A model generated the notes under the pieces. The model did not search any database. It had not been told where the DNA came from and saw only the letters and a program-made list of their open reading frames with translations. Position numbers and translations under genes: made by a program. From positions 22,308,501 to 22,372,500 of the forward strand of contig JAZHRO010000036.1 of the NCBI GenBank assembly GCA_037157565.1: a stretch of DNA of 64,000 nucleotides, read 5' to 3'. Below, in pieces: positions 46,966 to 58,004 of the stretch. How positions within the stretch are numbered: position 1 is the first letter of the stretch; the number at the start of each line of letters is the position of its first letter. The stretch is from Thalassia testudinum. Lineage: Eukaryota; Streptophyta; Magnoliopsida; Alismatales; Hydrocharitaceae.

Positions 46966-48029
46966 TGATGAGCCTCTCATTAGCACGTGCTCACATGATC
47001 AAAGCCACCGGATCTTCATCTTATGGCTTACTCATGGCCATGTGGCTGCACGGATAAACAATAGCCTGAACGTGTGTGATCATGCATGGATGAACATGAG
47101 CATCGTGAAATCTGAAGGCGTAGTAAGGGCGATTCTCAACCTTCTGATCCCGATCAAACGGTGGAGAGATGTCTTCGCCCTACTAGCTAGTGCATGCAGG
47201 GTTGATAATGCGAGTGCGTGCGCACCGTGCACACGATGTGTAGCTTGCGCTGCGTGGCTAGGTGATGCGCACACAGGGGTGTGATTGATGGGCCAAATCA
47301 TTTGGCAAAAAGCTATAAATAGGGGCTACCTCCCCTCCACTTCTCTTCATCTCTACCTACTCTTTCCACACCCTCTCGAAAGCTCTACGAGCTTTTCCCA
47401 AGCCTAGGATTCTCCACTAGAGTCCAAAAACAATTTTTATTCCCTCTCTCTCATCCCCATTCATGGAGCACCCGTGGCCATCCTCTCACCCCATTCAGGA
47501 AGTATATCCCGCTATGACGTCATCCCGCTTCGTCCTTAATTCATCTGACTTTGTCCTTCGTTCATTTCCTCATCACCTTATTCTTGGTATCACGTCAACA
47601 TGGCTCGTCCTCCAAGTAGTTGTCGAGGGGGATTCTTCTACCTCTTCTCTTTTACCACTTTCGTAGTGTAGATTTAATTTTCTGTACTCAAATTTTGTAA
47701 TAAACATTTGATTTTCTTATAAAATAGTTATTCTCTCTCTCTCTTGTCTTTCTTTTCTTTTGCAAGTAGAGTACAATAGATTCAATACTCCTCTAGTCTG
47801 ATTTCCTGCTATATAAAATACCAAAAAAATAGAAAAGCTAAAACTCTTCAAAAATAAATAAAACAAACACGGATTTTGATTAATCAAACATCACCTCCCT
47901 ATGTTCGACCTGGGATCTACCATCTCGGTTATAAAAATTATCTAATCTAGGATTTCTTCGCAAGCACTATGATACGGGTTTCTCCGAAACCGTAACTCCA
48001 ATTTTCCCCGCAAAAATTTTCGATGATCA
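46966..48029 (+). repeat. LTR of another Tat/Athila-like element (family D)
   Basis: Begins TGATGAGCCTCTCATTA, a small hairpin like those of families A and B. It has TATAAATA at 47314-47321 followed by a CT-rich leader, AATAAA near 47699, and a U5 phrase CACCTCCCTATGTTCGACC. It ends GATGATCA directly before a decayed Asp-type primer site. The length, ~1.06 kb, is shorter than in A and B. No second LTR was found. Confidence 0.65.
47314..47321 (+). promoter_or_regulatory. TATA box of family D LTR
   Basis: GCTATAAATAGGGG about 350 bp into the LTR, with a CT-rich transcript start region after it. Confidence 0.65.
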
Positions 48030-48032
48030 TTT

Positions 48033-48050
48033 TGGCACTGTTACTAGGGA
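48033..48050 (+). other. Decayed tRNA-Asp primer binding site
   Basis: TGGCACTGTTACTAGGGA differs from the family A/B site only by five transitions (G to A or C to T) and keeps the downstream GGCA. This supports the LTR end at 48029 and indicates long methylation-type decay. Confidence 0.6.
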
Positions 48051-48660
48051 GGCAGCACTCTTTGATTTCCCACATTTTTCACCTTAGTTAGCTTTTACCT
48101 CACTTGTCTCCAATCTTATTGTGATTGCAGGTACTCTTTCGAGGTAGGCCAAAGCAGTAAGATTGGAGCAAAGTGCAGGTAGAGGACTTGTAAGTTTACC
48201 CCAACCCCCACACCCAAGATTTCCATTTCATCACACTAATAACTCAAATCTAAATCAACTTAGGTGTTTGCATTAGCCTTAGGTTGGATTCTGTTTGATT
48301 GTAACTCACCTCATCCCTCCGTATAAATTAAAAAGACAAAATATATATCTATAGCATGTTCTGATTATGGGAATTGATCTGAAATATACACACATTAACA
48401 ACCACAATTCTCGACCTAAGGTGCAATACTCTACTTTGATTCTACCACTTAACCAGAATCTAACTTGTGGATCTGGTACACATTAACTAAATACGCACAT
48501 GCATGAGTAGAAATCTAAATAGGTTAAACATTTTTGTGTGCCTTAATTAAGTGGTGCTAGAGGCTAATTGATTGATATATTTGGGGTACACCACTTCACA
48601 TAAAATTGATTCATCAAGTAGTGTTCGTTGCATTGAATCAGGTTTTAAAATTATTGTGTT
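48051..48660 (+). other. Leader-like sequence after decayed primer site
   Basis: AT-rich and non-coding. Position suggests the family D leader; no motif or frame is recognised. Confidence 0.4.
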
Positions 48661-51202
48661 ATAGTACAGCCGAAATAGCATTCAAAACAGATATAATTTT
48701 ATTACTCGAAAAGATTTCTGAGGTCGAACACAGGGAGTAAATTGATATTTAGAAATCAAGATCACAATTTAAACTGAAAGAGTGCAAAAATATGGGAGTA
48801 AAATGGTGATGTAGATCACCAAGTTCTCCTACAATATCACCCAATGATTCAATGTAATTATGCAATGGAGGCTAGAATCTGTCGTCTGATTCCTTAATCA
48901 GACGACTTAAATGTCCGAGTTCTTCTTCTCTTTCTTTCTCTTCTCTGTCTTCTCCTTCCTTCTTCTTCTTCTTTGGCTTTTTGCGATCCTTCGCTTTTCT
49001 CTTTTGCTTTCTTTGTCTTCTGCCTTTCTCTTCATCTTCTTCTTCCTTCTTGTTCTTCTTTCTCTGTCTTCTTCTTTCTTCTTCTTCTTCTTCTTCTTTG
49101 GCTTCTATCTTCCTTTGCCTTCATGATCTTTCTCTTTCTCTTCTTCTTTCTACCTTTGCCTTAAGCCCTGCAGTCCTCCTCTCCTTCTTCCTCTTCCTTC
49201 AGCTTCAGTTGTGCCCTCTGAATTCGACTAAGTGTCGAGCCAAACTCTCCAGGGCAAAACCCCTTTTCCCCTGCGTAGCTCTCTTCTCTCTTTCTCCCTT
49301 TCTATTTCAGCTTCACTCTCCCAGAGCCCTTATCCGATCATGTAATTGGACCTAACGGAGACTCGGGTCCAGGCTCATCGGCGTGTGTGGTGAGCGAGGA
49401 GTGAATAGGTCGGGTAGTTGGGTCGTGGCCAGGTCTGCATATTAGGTGTCGCAGACGAGTCCGGTGAGAGGGGGAGGAGGACCTCATCCTCAGTGTTGGA
49501 GGCGAAGAGCCTCTAACACAAAATCAATTTATGTTGCTGCAGGTGTCTTCCAACTTCCGAGGTGGGACTAAATGTCCCACCTTCTTCTGCGTGCATAGCA
49601 GTAGGATGACTTCCTCAATTGGCGAGGGTGCAAAGTCCTTCGACTCCAATCAAAGGCTTGGATGCGTGCGCGCCTTAAGTCTGCACAGCTTGGGCTCTCT
49701 CCTGGAGTAGCACAAGACCTGGAGGGCTTGAAGCTTGCTTCAAGCTTGGCAGTAATGGCAGCCGGTGGCTGGATACCTGAAATCAAGAACAAGGGCCTTA
49801 TGGCCAAATTAGAACGTTCAGCATGGTCGCTGAGGCACAATGAATGGAATGGTGGTCGTGCCGAGGAGCGAAGGTGACTGTGGTGGCCGGATGGTGAAGG
49901 GAATGGATGGTGAAGGTGGGTCTATTTGGGGAGATATTTGGTTGGTCGATGGACTGAATGGAGTGGGGGAAAATGATCAGTGAGGCATTGCAGAGGTTGT
50001 AGGGTGGTGCACAGGGAGATACCCCTACCCGTGTGAGCCCTCTTCTCTCCCTTCTCTCTTAGGTTCGCTCTCCCAGAGCCACTTCTCAGGTAATCGGGTC
50101 GGATACACGCCTGGGACTAGGCCCACTGGCGTGCGGTGGTGGGCGAGGTGTGTGGTCGAGTCGGGTCACCAGGTCCGTGGGGGGTGATTGCAAATGAGGC
50201 GTCAGGTTAAGTGAGAGGGGACCTCACCCTGTGAGTTGGAGGCAATCAACCTAATACAGAAAATCAATTTATGTGGCTTTGGCACTCCAGATGTTTCCGA
50301 GGTGGGACTATCTTCCCACCTCTTTCACGTGCTCCTGCAGCAGAGGGGCGTCGCTCAGTTGTAGCTACGGAGATGGCTCTTGCCTTCAACCGATCACCTG
50401 GGGATGTTTGCGAGAGCCCTTCGCGCATCCTGGGACTAGATCTTAGAGTGGGCACGGCCTGGAGAAGCTAGCAAGCAAGCTTCCAACCATGCGTCATTGG
50501 TGGTGAACCCCTGGACCTAAAATCACACAAACGGCCTCGCAGTCGCGTTAAAAAGCTCAGGGAGCTTCACCAAGGTGTGACGAACGTGCAAAGGTGGTCG
50601 GCATGGCGTGAGATCGCCTGAGGTAGCGTGCTTAGGGCACACTGCTGCCGTGTGTGTGGGTGTGCTAGAGGGTGCTTGTGGGTGAGTGGAGGAGTGTTGC
50701 GAGTGGGGGGTTTTGTTCAGTGAGTCGTGGCGGAGCTTATGGACTGGTTGGCAAGGAGGGAGGTGGTCTGTGGAGATGTAGCAAAATCACCGGAGTGGTG
50801 GTCGAAGGTGAAGGGGATGATGGTGGTGGAGTGTGGCAGTGGTCATTCGAGGGAAATAAAGAGGGAAAAATAGAGTAGAGGGTGAGAGGACTTATCTAAG
50901 AGTGAAGAGACAAAGGGGGAGGCAGGGATGGCGGTCAGCTCGTATCGCCGATGCTGAGGATGAAAGCGCTCAGTGAGGGAGGTCGGCAAGGATGAAGGGG
51001 ATGCACGAGCGTCGGCAGGTGCGGCGCGGCGCGGACGAGCGAGGGGAAGAAGAACTTGCCACCGGTATTGTGGCTAGGCATTGAGGGAGAGTGGGAGAAG
51101 TCATCGGAGCTTGATGAGCAGATCGGATGGAGGAGGAGAGATGAAATTGAGGGGTTTCTCTGGCTGAATTCAAGCTTAGGAGATGCAGGGCAAATTCGGT
51201 CT

Positions 51203-51210
51203 CTTAAATA
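51203..51210 (-). promoter_or_regulatory. Candidate LTR TATA box
   Basis: The minus strand reads TATTTAAG at the place equivalent to TATAAAAG at 6387-6380 in the related copy. Confidence 0.45.
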
Positions 51211-51290
51211 GGCCCTGGAGGTTGGGTTTATGCCTGGAAGCAAAGCTTCCAAGTATGGCAAGTTTGTCGGCAAAGGAAACTTGAGAGAGA

Positions 51291-51325
51291 CCCAAATCTC
51301 TCATGCGTTCTCATGAGAGATTGGG
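51291..51325. other. Conserved LTR hairpin, second copy
   Basis: The stem AATCTCTCATG/CATGAGAGATT with flanking CCC/GGG is the counterpart of 6468-6502. The loop differs between copies while the stem is kept. Confidence 0.7.
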
Positions 51326-51875
51326 TACCAAATAGGGCTTCTAATTGGGTTCACATAGGAGGAGATTTCTTAAAGAATCTCCCTTTCAATTTTGAAGGGG
51401 ATTCTCTGAGAGATCAGCGAGAAATCACCCTTTCAAGCTCGCTGGAGTAGGATTCCCTCCACTATAATTTTAGAGGGACCTAATTGCAAAGAATGAAGAA
51501 GAAGATAGGGGGTCATTTGTAAGGGTTTTTGAAAGATAGGGGTGGAAATGTAATTAGACTGGACTTATTCGCAAAGTGGGTTAAGATGAATTCCCCTTAG
51601 GTCCAAATTTTGGTACAAACCAAATTTGGACCTAAGGAATCCAATGATGGGGATGGATTTTGGGTTTGACCACGTTTGACTGGGCAATTTACGTGAAAAC
51701 CTAATTTAGGGTAAACATTTGTCTGAGACCCCATTTTAGGTCAAAATAGTTTTTAATGGTCAAATTGAAGGTTCTAAGCCCTAGAGAATATTGTTTTATG
51801 ATTTATAGAGGGTTTAGGTAAATTTTATTTTGACTATAACCTTGTTAAATCAAGTGGGTCTATTTTAGGGTTACA

Positions 51876-52149
51876 ATAAGTCATTTAATTCCCAGAATTC
51901 ACACGAACCCTTTTCTATTTGAACCAACCAAATTTTTCTCTTGTTAAGACCATTTGACCTGTGTTTAGCCCTTGAGAAAGCTCGTTGTTGCACTGCAATG
52001 GTAAAATTGCAGTTTTACCCCTGGTTTCTTACTTTTCACTCAGAATGGTTGTTCAGTGGATTAGGACCTCCAATTGGTTATGTAGGAGCTTTTTTTCTCT
52101 TTTATGGGTCAAAATAAGCTAAGGAGAGCTCATGATGGTGTTCCCATCA
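51876..52149 (-). repeat. 3' LTR start of element C (Tat/Athila-like), truncated
   Basis: On the minus strand TGATGGGAACACCATCATGAG starts at 52149, just after GGGACTAGCAAAGGTTAGGCATGG. The phrase GGGACTAG-AA--TTAGGCATG precedes the 3' LTR of families A and B too, so this is the LTR start of the minus-strand gag-pol element. After 274 bp it is interrupted by the LTR remnant beginning at 51875. Confidence 0.65.
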
Positions 52150-53815
52150 TAGCGCCATGCCTAACCTTTGCTAGTCCCTTAGTAAAATTTTAAGGTTTTA
52201 ACTTTGATTCTGGACCATGAGTTCTTTGATTATTCAAAAACTATGATGAGTGCTTTCTTCTGTGGATTAGGTTAGAGTGCCGATAGTAGGCCTAGAGGTA
52301 CTCAAGTACCAACCAAGATCCAGATCTGACTAGCTCTAGCCTCAGTCTACCGTGAAGGTTTTTAAGGCCCACAGGAACTATCCTAAGGTTCGTTGGACTC
52401 CGTGTTTAAAGCACCCGTGCTTGTAACATATTTTAGCCTCGGTTCAATTTGTAGTGCATTTTTGTAAGAGAGAGACAAAGGATTTTCATTGTTTGGAGAG
52501 TTTTCTCTCTCTTTTCTTTTTATTTCTAGCTTTGGATTGGCTTCTCAACACGATCTATATCAGATTCCTAGTACCCATCATCAATCCTCGAAGGGTCCTT
52601 AGCAATCGATGCTTCGTAACAACATCGCCCATGGCAACCCCCAGAACCTTGGCTTTCGAGATTTTGAGATAATCCCGCCCATGGCGTTATATAGCTAAAT
52701 CTAGACCCTGGCAATCGATATTTCATGATAATGCTGCCTATGGCATCTGAACCAGCACAGGGTGCTTACATGCCCCCAGTAGGATATGTAAATATCCTAA
52801 GAGACAAGCATCGAGGAGACGATATGTTATTGCGCATCTTTGATGGGAATTTCCCACTTCTCTACGCTAGGAACTCATCCAAATCAACTTGTGTTGATCG
52901 GCTGCTCCTAATCTAGGCAACCTTTTTTAGAACAGTTTAAACGCATTTGCATGATTTTGATACTTATGTGCACTGAACCAGACTGTGTGTGGATTGGGGT
53001 GCTTAGGTTACCGAGTCCCGTAAACAAGAGGTCAGTTAACAAGGTCGAATACTCCCTACGCCATAGACCTAATACTTAAGCTTCGCATTTTCCTAACCTC
53101 TTGAGGACTATCCAAATCTTAGCGAATATTTAAATTTTTAAGCCTAGGAGTCTAGCCTAAGAGGCCTAAGATCAGCGTTCCTTCTAATCTCTTTGGTGTC
53201 TCATTAGCACTTTTTTTTTTCATTTTCCTTTTCTTGATATGTTCTAGAACTCAGTTAATCCCTTAATTTCTTACTAATGACTATCTCTTCGTTTTCTTTT
53301 CATTTTGTGTTTCTTTTTTGACATTTCTCACTTTTCCCCTTCATCTCCACATGATTTGTATAGCCTGAAAATTTTCTCTCCCCTCAGAATTTTTATTCTT
53401 TTTCAAAAATTTTTTCCTTTTTTTTGGTGTTTTTGGGATGTGGTTTTTTTTTGTTGAAACCTTTTCTTGTGAGATGAGTTTTCACGACGTTTTGCACTTT
53501 CATACCCCCCCATGCCTACGATTTGCAATGTCCCCATTGTAAATTAGGTGAGTTCGAGTTCAGCTTAAATCATTCATTAGAACAGGTTTTGGGTGGGTGG
53601 ATGGGTCGAGGTGACTGTTGCAAATGATTTCTAAACTCGGGTACGGGTACCTGAGGTAGGGTCAGCTGTTCTAATGAATGAACCCTAAAGTGCAATATGA
53701 ATTCAGCATAGGAATGTCAAGAAAGGTTTCAGGTTTCTCAAAAATGACAGGTTGCCTCCCGTTAAGCGCTGAGTTTTATGCCATCGGTTGGGTGCAATGA
53801 ACTTAGGGAGAATAG
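52150..53815 (-). other. Element C 3' untranslated region
   Basis: Non-coding. On the minus strand it holds the shared motifs AACGGGAGGCAACC (53764-53751), ACAATGGGGACATTGC (53540-53525) and GGCATGGGGGGTATG (53516-53502). A T-rich, CT-rich tract covers 53205-53460. The equivalent in families A and B is about 1.5 kb, here about 1.6 kb. Confidence 0.7.
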
Positions 53816-53819
53816 AGGG

Positions 53820-55110
53820 TAAAGGATATCTTAGCCAAATTTGTACCTGTCAGGTCAATGAACGGTTTGAGTCTCTGACCGTTCATGATAAAAGGTTCTG
53901 AATCGTGGCTGAGTGGACTGATCTTGATGGCTCCATTTTCGAAGATTCGTCAGACGAGGTATAGTCCAATCCATTTTGATCGTAGTTTTCCTGGGAACAG
54001 TTTAAGCTTGGCATCAAAGAGTAGGACTTTTTGACCAGGATGGAAGATCTTTCTGGATATGTGCTTGTCGTGAAAGGCCTTAACCATCTCTCTATAAATT
54101 TGCGAGTTCTCATATGCGTCGTCGTGTAATTCATCGATCTTGCTCATTTGAAGCTTTCTGTGGGTTCCTGCCTTAGAAAGATCTAGGTTGCAGTTCCGAA
54201 CTGCCCAATAGGTCTTGTGCTCCAATTCGACGGGGAGGTGACATGCCTTCCCATACACCAATCTGAAGGGAGACATACCTAATTGGGTTTTATGGGTGGT
54301 CCTATAGGCCCACAAAGCTTCTGGAAGTTGGGATGACCAGTCTTTCCTATCAGGTCGAACAGTAACCTAGAGGATTTTCTTGATCTCCCGAATTGATAAC
54401 TCAGCTAGACCATTAGTTTGGGGGTGGTAAGGAGTAGAGATTCGGTGTGACACCCCATATTTGGTCATCAGTGACCTGAACTAAGCATTCATAAAATGGG
54501 TCCCTCCATCAAAGATTATAGCACGTGGAATCCCAAACCGTGAAAAGATGTTTTGATGAATGAATTTGATAACCACCTTATGATCATTGGTTTGGGTCGG
54601 AATGGCTTCTATCCATTTGGACATGTAGTCAACAGCGAGTAGAATGTACTCAAATCCGTCCAAAATAGGAAACAGTCCCATAAAATAAATCCCCCATACG
54701 TCGAAGATTTCGCATACGAGAATCAGCTGTAAGGGCATCATATCACGATGGCTCATGTTGCCTAAGGTCTGGCAATGAGTGCATTCCTTACAATGAATGT
54801 GTGCATCCTTGAAAATCGTGGGCCAATAGAAGTTGCACTGGAGGACTTTCGCTATGACTTTATGACCTGAGAAATGTCCACCACATGCTTGGTCATGGCA
54901 GAAGGACAAGATGTCCTGAATTTTCACTTCCGCAACACATCTTCGAATGATCTGATCAGCACCGATGCAGAAAAGATACGGGTCTTCCTGGAAGTAATAC
55001 CTAGCATCGGAAAACAATTTGTCTTTCATGGCCTTCGGCCAATCAGATGGGATCTGATGTGATGCCAGGTAGTTTACTATACCAGCAAACCATGGAAGCC
55101 CTGTACTGAT
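53820..55110 (-). pseudogene. Tat/Athila-like integrase (element C)
   Basis: A minus-strand frame in two open pieces (55029-54481 and 54315-53950), with readable sequence between. The zinc-binding part has GGHFSGHKV and CKECTHCQ. The core has FDVWGIYFMG, where relatives have Asp in place of Tyr, so the first catalytic Asp is lost. The second Asp (IIFDGGTHF) and the Glu region ([12 protein letters not shown]) remain. The C-terminal part shows FHPGQKVLLFDAKLKLFPGKL. Stops at 54481 and 53950, plus one after REIKKIL, break it. It belongs to the same pol as the RT to its right. Confidence 0.85.
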
Positions 55111-55206
55111 AGTCAGGAGGTGCTCATCAAGAAAATGTTCTGTAATGGGTCCGGAAGGGTCGATGATTTCAGAAGGGAGGCGGGATAAGTGATCAGCTAC
55201 AACGTT

Positions 55207-56700
55207 CTATTTTCCCACTTTATCATGAATCTTGAGGTCAAACTCTTGCAATAGCAAGATCCAGTGGATTAATCGAGGTTTCGCATCCTTCTTCAAAAGG
55301 AGATGCCTCACAATTGTGTGATCCGAGTAAATGATAACACGGGAACCCAAGAGATATGATCTAAATTTTTCCAGGGCAAATACTACGGCTAACAGCTCTT
55401 TCTCAGTAACTGTGTAGTTACGCTGAGCCTCGTTAAGTGTCTTGCTAGCATAGTAGATGACCACGGGTTTCCCGTCAATTTTCCACCCAAGTACTGCTCC
55501 TACAGCGAAATCGGATGCATCACACATGATCTCAAAGGGTTGAGACCAATCAGGGGACTGTAGGATCGGAGCTTGGGTAACTCGATCATGGAGGATTAAA
55601 AATGCTTGAGTGCATTCCTTGGAGATTTCAAGAGGAACATCCTTAGATAGTAGAGTGGTCAGGGGGCACACGATCCTTGAGAAATCAGGAATGAATCGAC
55701 GATAGAAACCGACATGCCCCAGAAAAGATTAGATGTCCTTGATCGAGCTAGGCAAAAGGAGTTTGGAAATCAAGTTCACCTTGGCTCGATCGACCTGGAT
55801 GCCCTTTTCTGATATGAGATGTCCCAGGACAATTCCTTCAGGAACCATGAAATGGCTCTTTTCCCAGGAAAGAACCAGATTCACGTCAATGCACCACCTG
55901 AGGATTTGGACCAAGTGTATGAGGCAATCGTCAAATGATTCTCCGAATACTAAAAAGTCATCCATGAAGACTTCCAGATAATCACCTACCATATCTGAGA
56001 ATATGGCAAGCATTCACCGCTAAAAAGTAGCGGGTGCATTGCAGAGACCGAACGGCATCCTTCGGAACGCGTATGTCTTAAAGGGCCAGGTGAAAGTGAT
56101 CTTTTCTTGGTCCTCAGGATGGATTGCCACCTGGTTATAATCGGAGTACTCATCCAAAAAGCAAAACCTATTTCCTGCTAGTTTCTCGAGGATCTGACCA
56201 ATAAACGGTAGTGGGAAATGATCCTTCTTTGTGGAGGAATTGAGTCATACATAATCAAAGCAGACTCTCCACGAATTCACCACACGAGTCGGTATGATTT
56301 CTCCAGTTTCAGTTGTGATCACGATGAGTCCTGCCTTTTTAGGAACAACCTGGATTGGACTCACCCACTGACTGTCGGAGATCGGGTAGATGATCCCTGC
56401 ATCTAACCACTTGATGATCTCCTTTTTCACAACCTCCTGCAGATTAGGATTCAGACGTCTCTGCATTTCACGGGAAGGTCGTGTGCCCTCTTCGATGTAG
56501 ATATGGTGTGTGCAGTAGGAAGGGTTGATACCAGTCAAATCATCGAGAATCCATCCAATGGCTCTTCGGTGTTGCTGGAGAATAGTAATCAGATGGGATT
56601 CCTGATCAGATGTGAGTCTAGTGTTGATAATCACAAGAAACGTCTGATTGAAACCCAAAAAGACGTACTTAAGATGGTCGGGAAGAGGCTTGAGTTCCAA
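55207..56700 (-). pseudogene. Tat/Athila-like RT and RNase H (element C)
   Basis: The minus strand reads ELKPLPDHLKYVFLG, IGWILDDLTGINPS, RRLNPNLQEVVKKEI, YPISDSQWVSPIQVVPKK and WRVCFDY. After stops come FGLCNAPATF and the catalytic box VFMDDFLVFGES (55960 region), then RNase H with [33 protein letters not shown] and [13 protein letters not shown]. In-frame stops near 56245 and 56010-56020 and at 55729 separate the pieces. The family match is clear and the copy is dead. Confidence 0.88.
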
Positions 56701-56901
56701 GACTGGGTTATCAGCAGCAGAGGGCGGTTCGCGGTGTATGTCAGGAGCAAGGGAAGGAGTTATGGGTGTATCTAGGTCAGGTTCGAACTCCTCTGATTGC
56801 GGGTTTTGATCCTCTTATGGTTGATCGGAAGTAGTCAGGTTTCCTCAATTAGACGGATCGTCAACCACAGCCTTGATGTCACATATTTGTTTTGTAACAC
56901 C

Positions 56902-57360
56902 TCAATTAATCCCTTGTTGGGCCTTAAAGATGTTAATCTTTAGTGTTTGGTTTCTGAATTTTAGTTCAATTTGGCTCTCCTCACAATTTATATCGGCTCT
57001 AGAAGTGGCCAGAAAGGGTCTCCCTAGTATAATTGGTGTATCCCTCGGGTTTTCTAGAGCATCCATATCCAAGACTACAAAGTCCACCGAGAAATAGAAA
57101 TCCCGTACCCTAACGAAGACATCCTCAAGAACTCCTTTAGGTGACTTAATAGATCGGTCAGCCAACTGTAATGTCACCTCTGTCGATTTGAGCTCAGATT
57201 CCTCAAGGTGGTCAAGTAGGGATGTAGGTATTAGGTTTATGGAGACTTCTAGAACTAAAAAGGATCTATCAAATTAGGTATCACCAATGGTATAGGAAAT
57301 TAGGGGAGTACCTGGGTCTTTTGCCTTAGGTGGGAGTTTTCTTAAAATTACAGAGCTGGC
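56902..57360 (-). pseudogene. Retroviral-type aspartic protease (element C)
   Basis: The minus strand gives TLQLADRSIKSPKGVLEDVFVRV, VLDMDALENPRDTPIILGRPFLATSRA, the usual Tat/Athila protease signature. Upstream, where relatives have the catalytic Asp-Leu-Gly-Ala-Ser, this copy reads Val-Leu-Glu-Val-Ser, and a stop lies just before it. The active site is therefore gone. Confidence 0.8.
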
Positions 57361-58004
57361 TTACTCTGACAATACGATCTGACTCCGATTTTTGGTTTGT
57401 GGCTTACGCTTAGGTGTACACATGTCTTTTAGAAATTATGTGCAAGCCAGTACGTGGCGGATTGCATCCATCAATGTGATGTTTATATGGACCTATTTAA
57501 AGAGCTTGACCAGATCCTCCTCAGGTGACACGAGTTTGGTTGTCCTCTTTCCCTTGGTCAAGGCCTTGGGAAATGAAACCTAGGATGGTTACTCTAGAAT
57601 AGGTCCAGGTTCTCGATCTGGGATAGGGGTATCCTAGATAACTATCCTAGGGCTTGGGTTACTACCAGGCTGATAGTGGTTTGGATAAGGTGGGTCTTGT
57701 GTTGCTTTGCCACTAAAGGTTGTGTAACAGAGTTCACTCCTGCCTGGTTTTGGTTTGGAGTTGGTAAAATGGGTGGCTACTGCTGAAATACCACATATGA
57801 TGTTGAAGCTTCCACCCCATCTGGTGATGGAATAGAAGGGCTCTAATAAATCATGTGGGCTTGGACCTGATTTGGGTTCATAATGTGCCTTTGGTTCGGC
57901 ACGTTATTCGGATTTGGCAGAGGTTGCGAAGGGAGTGTGCCAAGTTGGTGGGAACTCGCTATCTGAACAAGTTGATTGTGAACCTTTGTGATCTCATCCT
58001 TGTG
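57361..58004 (-). other. Degenerate gag-protease linker of element C
   Basis: Between the readable gag and the protease I see only short frames with stops. No zinc-knuckle pattern was found in the three minus-strand frames by eye. It corresponds in position to the gag C-terminus. Confidence 0.45.

Larger units (their letters stand above)
48661..51875 (-). repeat. LTR-type remnant with internal tandem duplication
   Basis: The minus strand begins TGTAACCC at 51875 and shows TATTTAAG at 51210-51203 with a CT-rich leader. Further on it carries a phrase resembling a U5 end (CTCCCTGTGTTCGACCTCAG, near 48740). Two diverged tandem units of about 750-800 bp start at about 49265 and 50030. Both contain CTCTCCCAGAGCC, AAAATCAATTTATGT and a GAGGTGGGAC phrase. 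A long CT-rich tract spans 48920-49200; the Ser/Phe/Leu-rich frames there are not genes. The part 50260-51870 matches 5604-7035. Confidence 0.55.

Noticed and set aside
48911..49355. Phe/Leu/Ser-rich frames
   Set aside because: By-products of a CT-rich tract, open in all three plus-strand frames.
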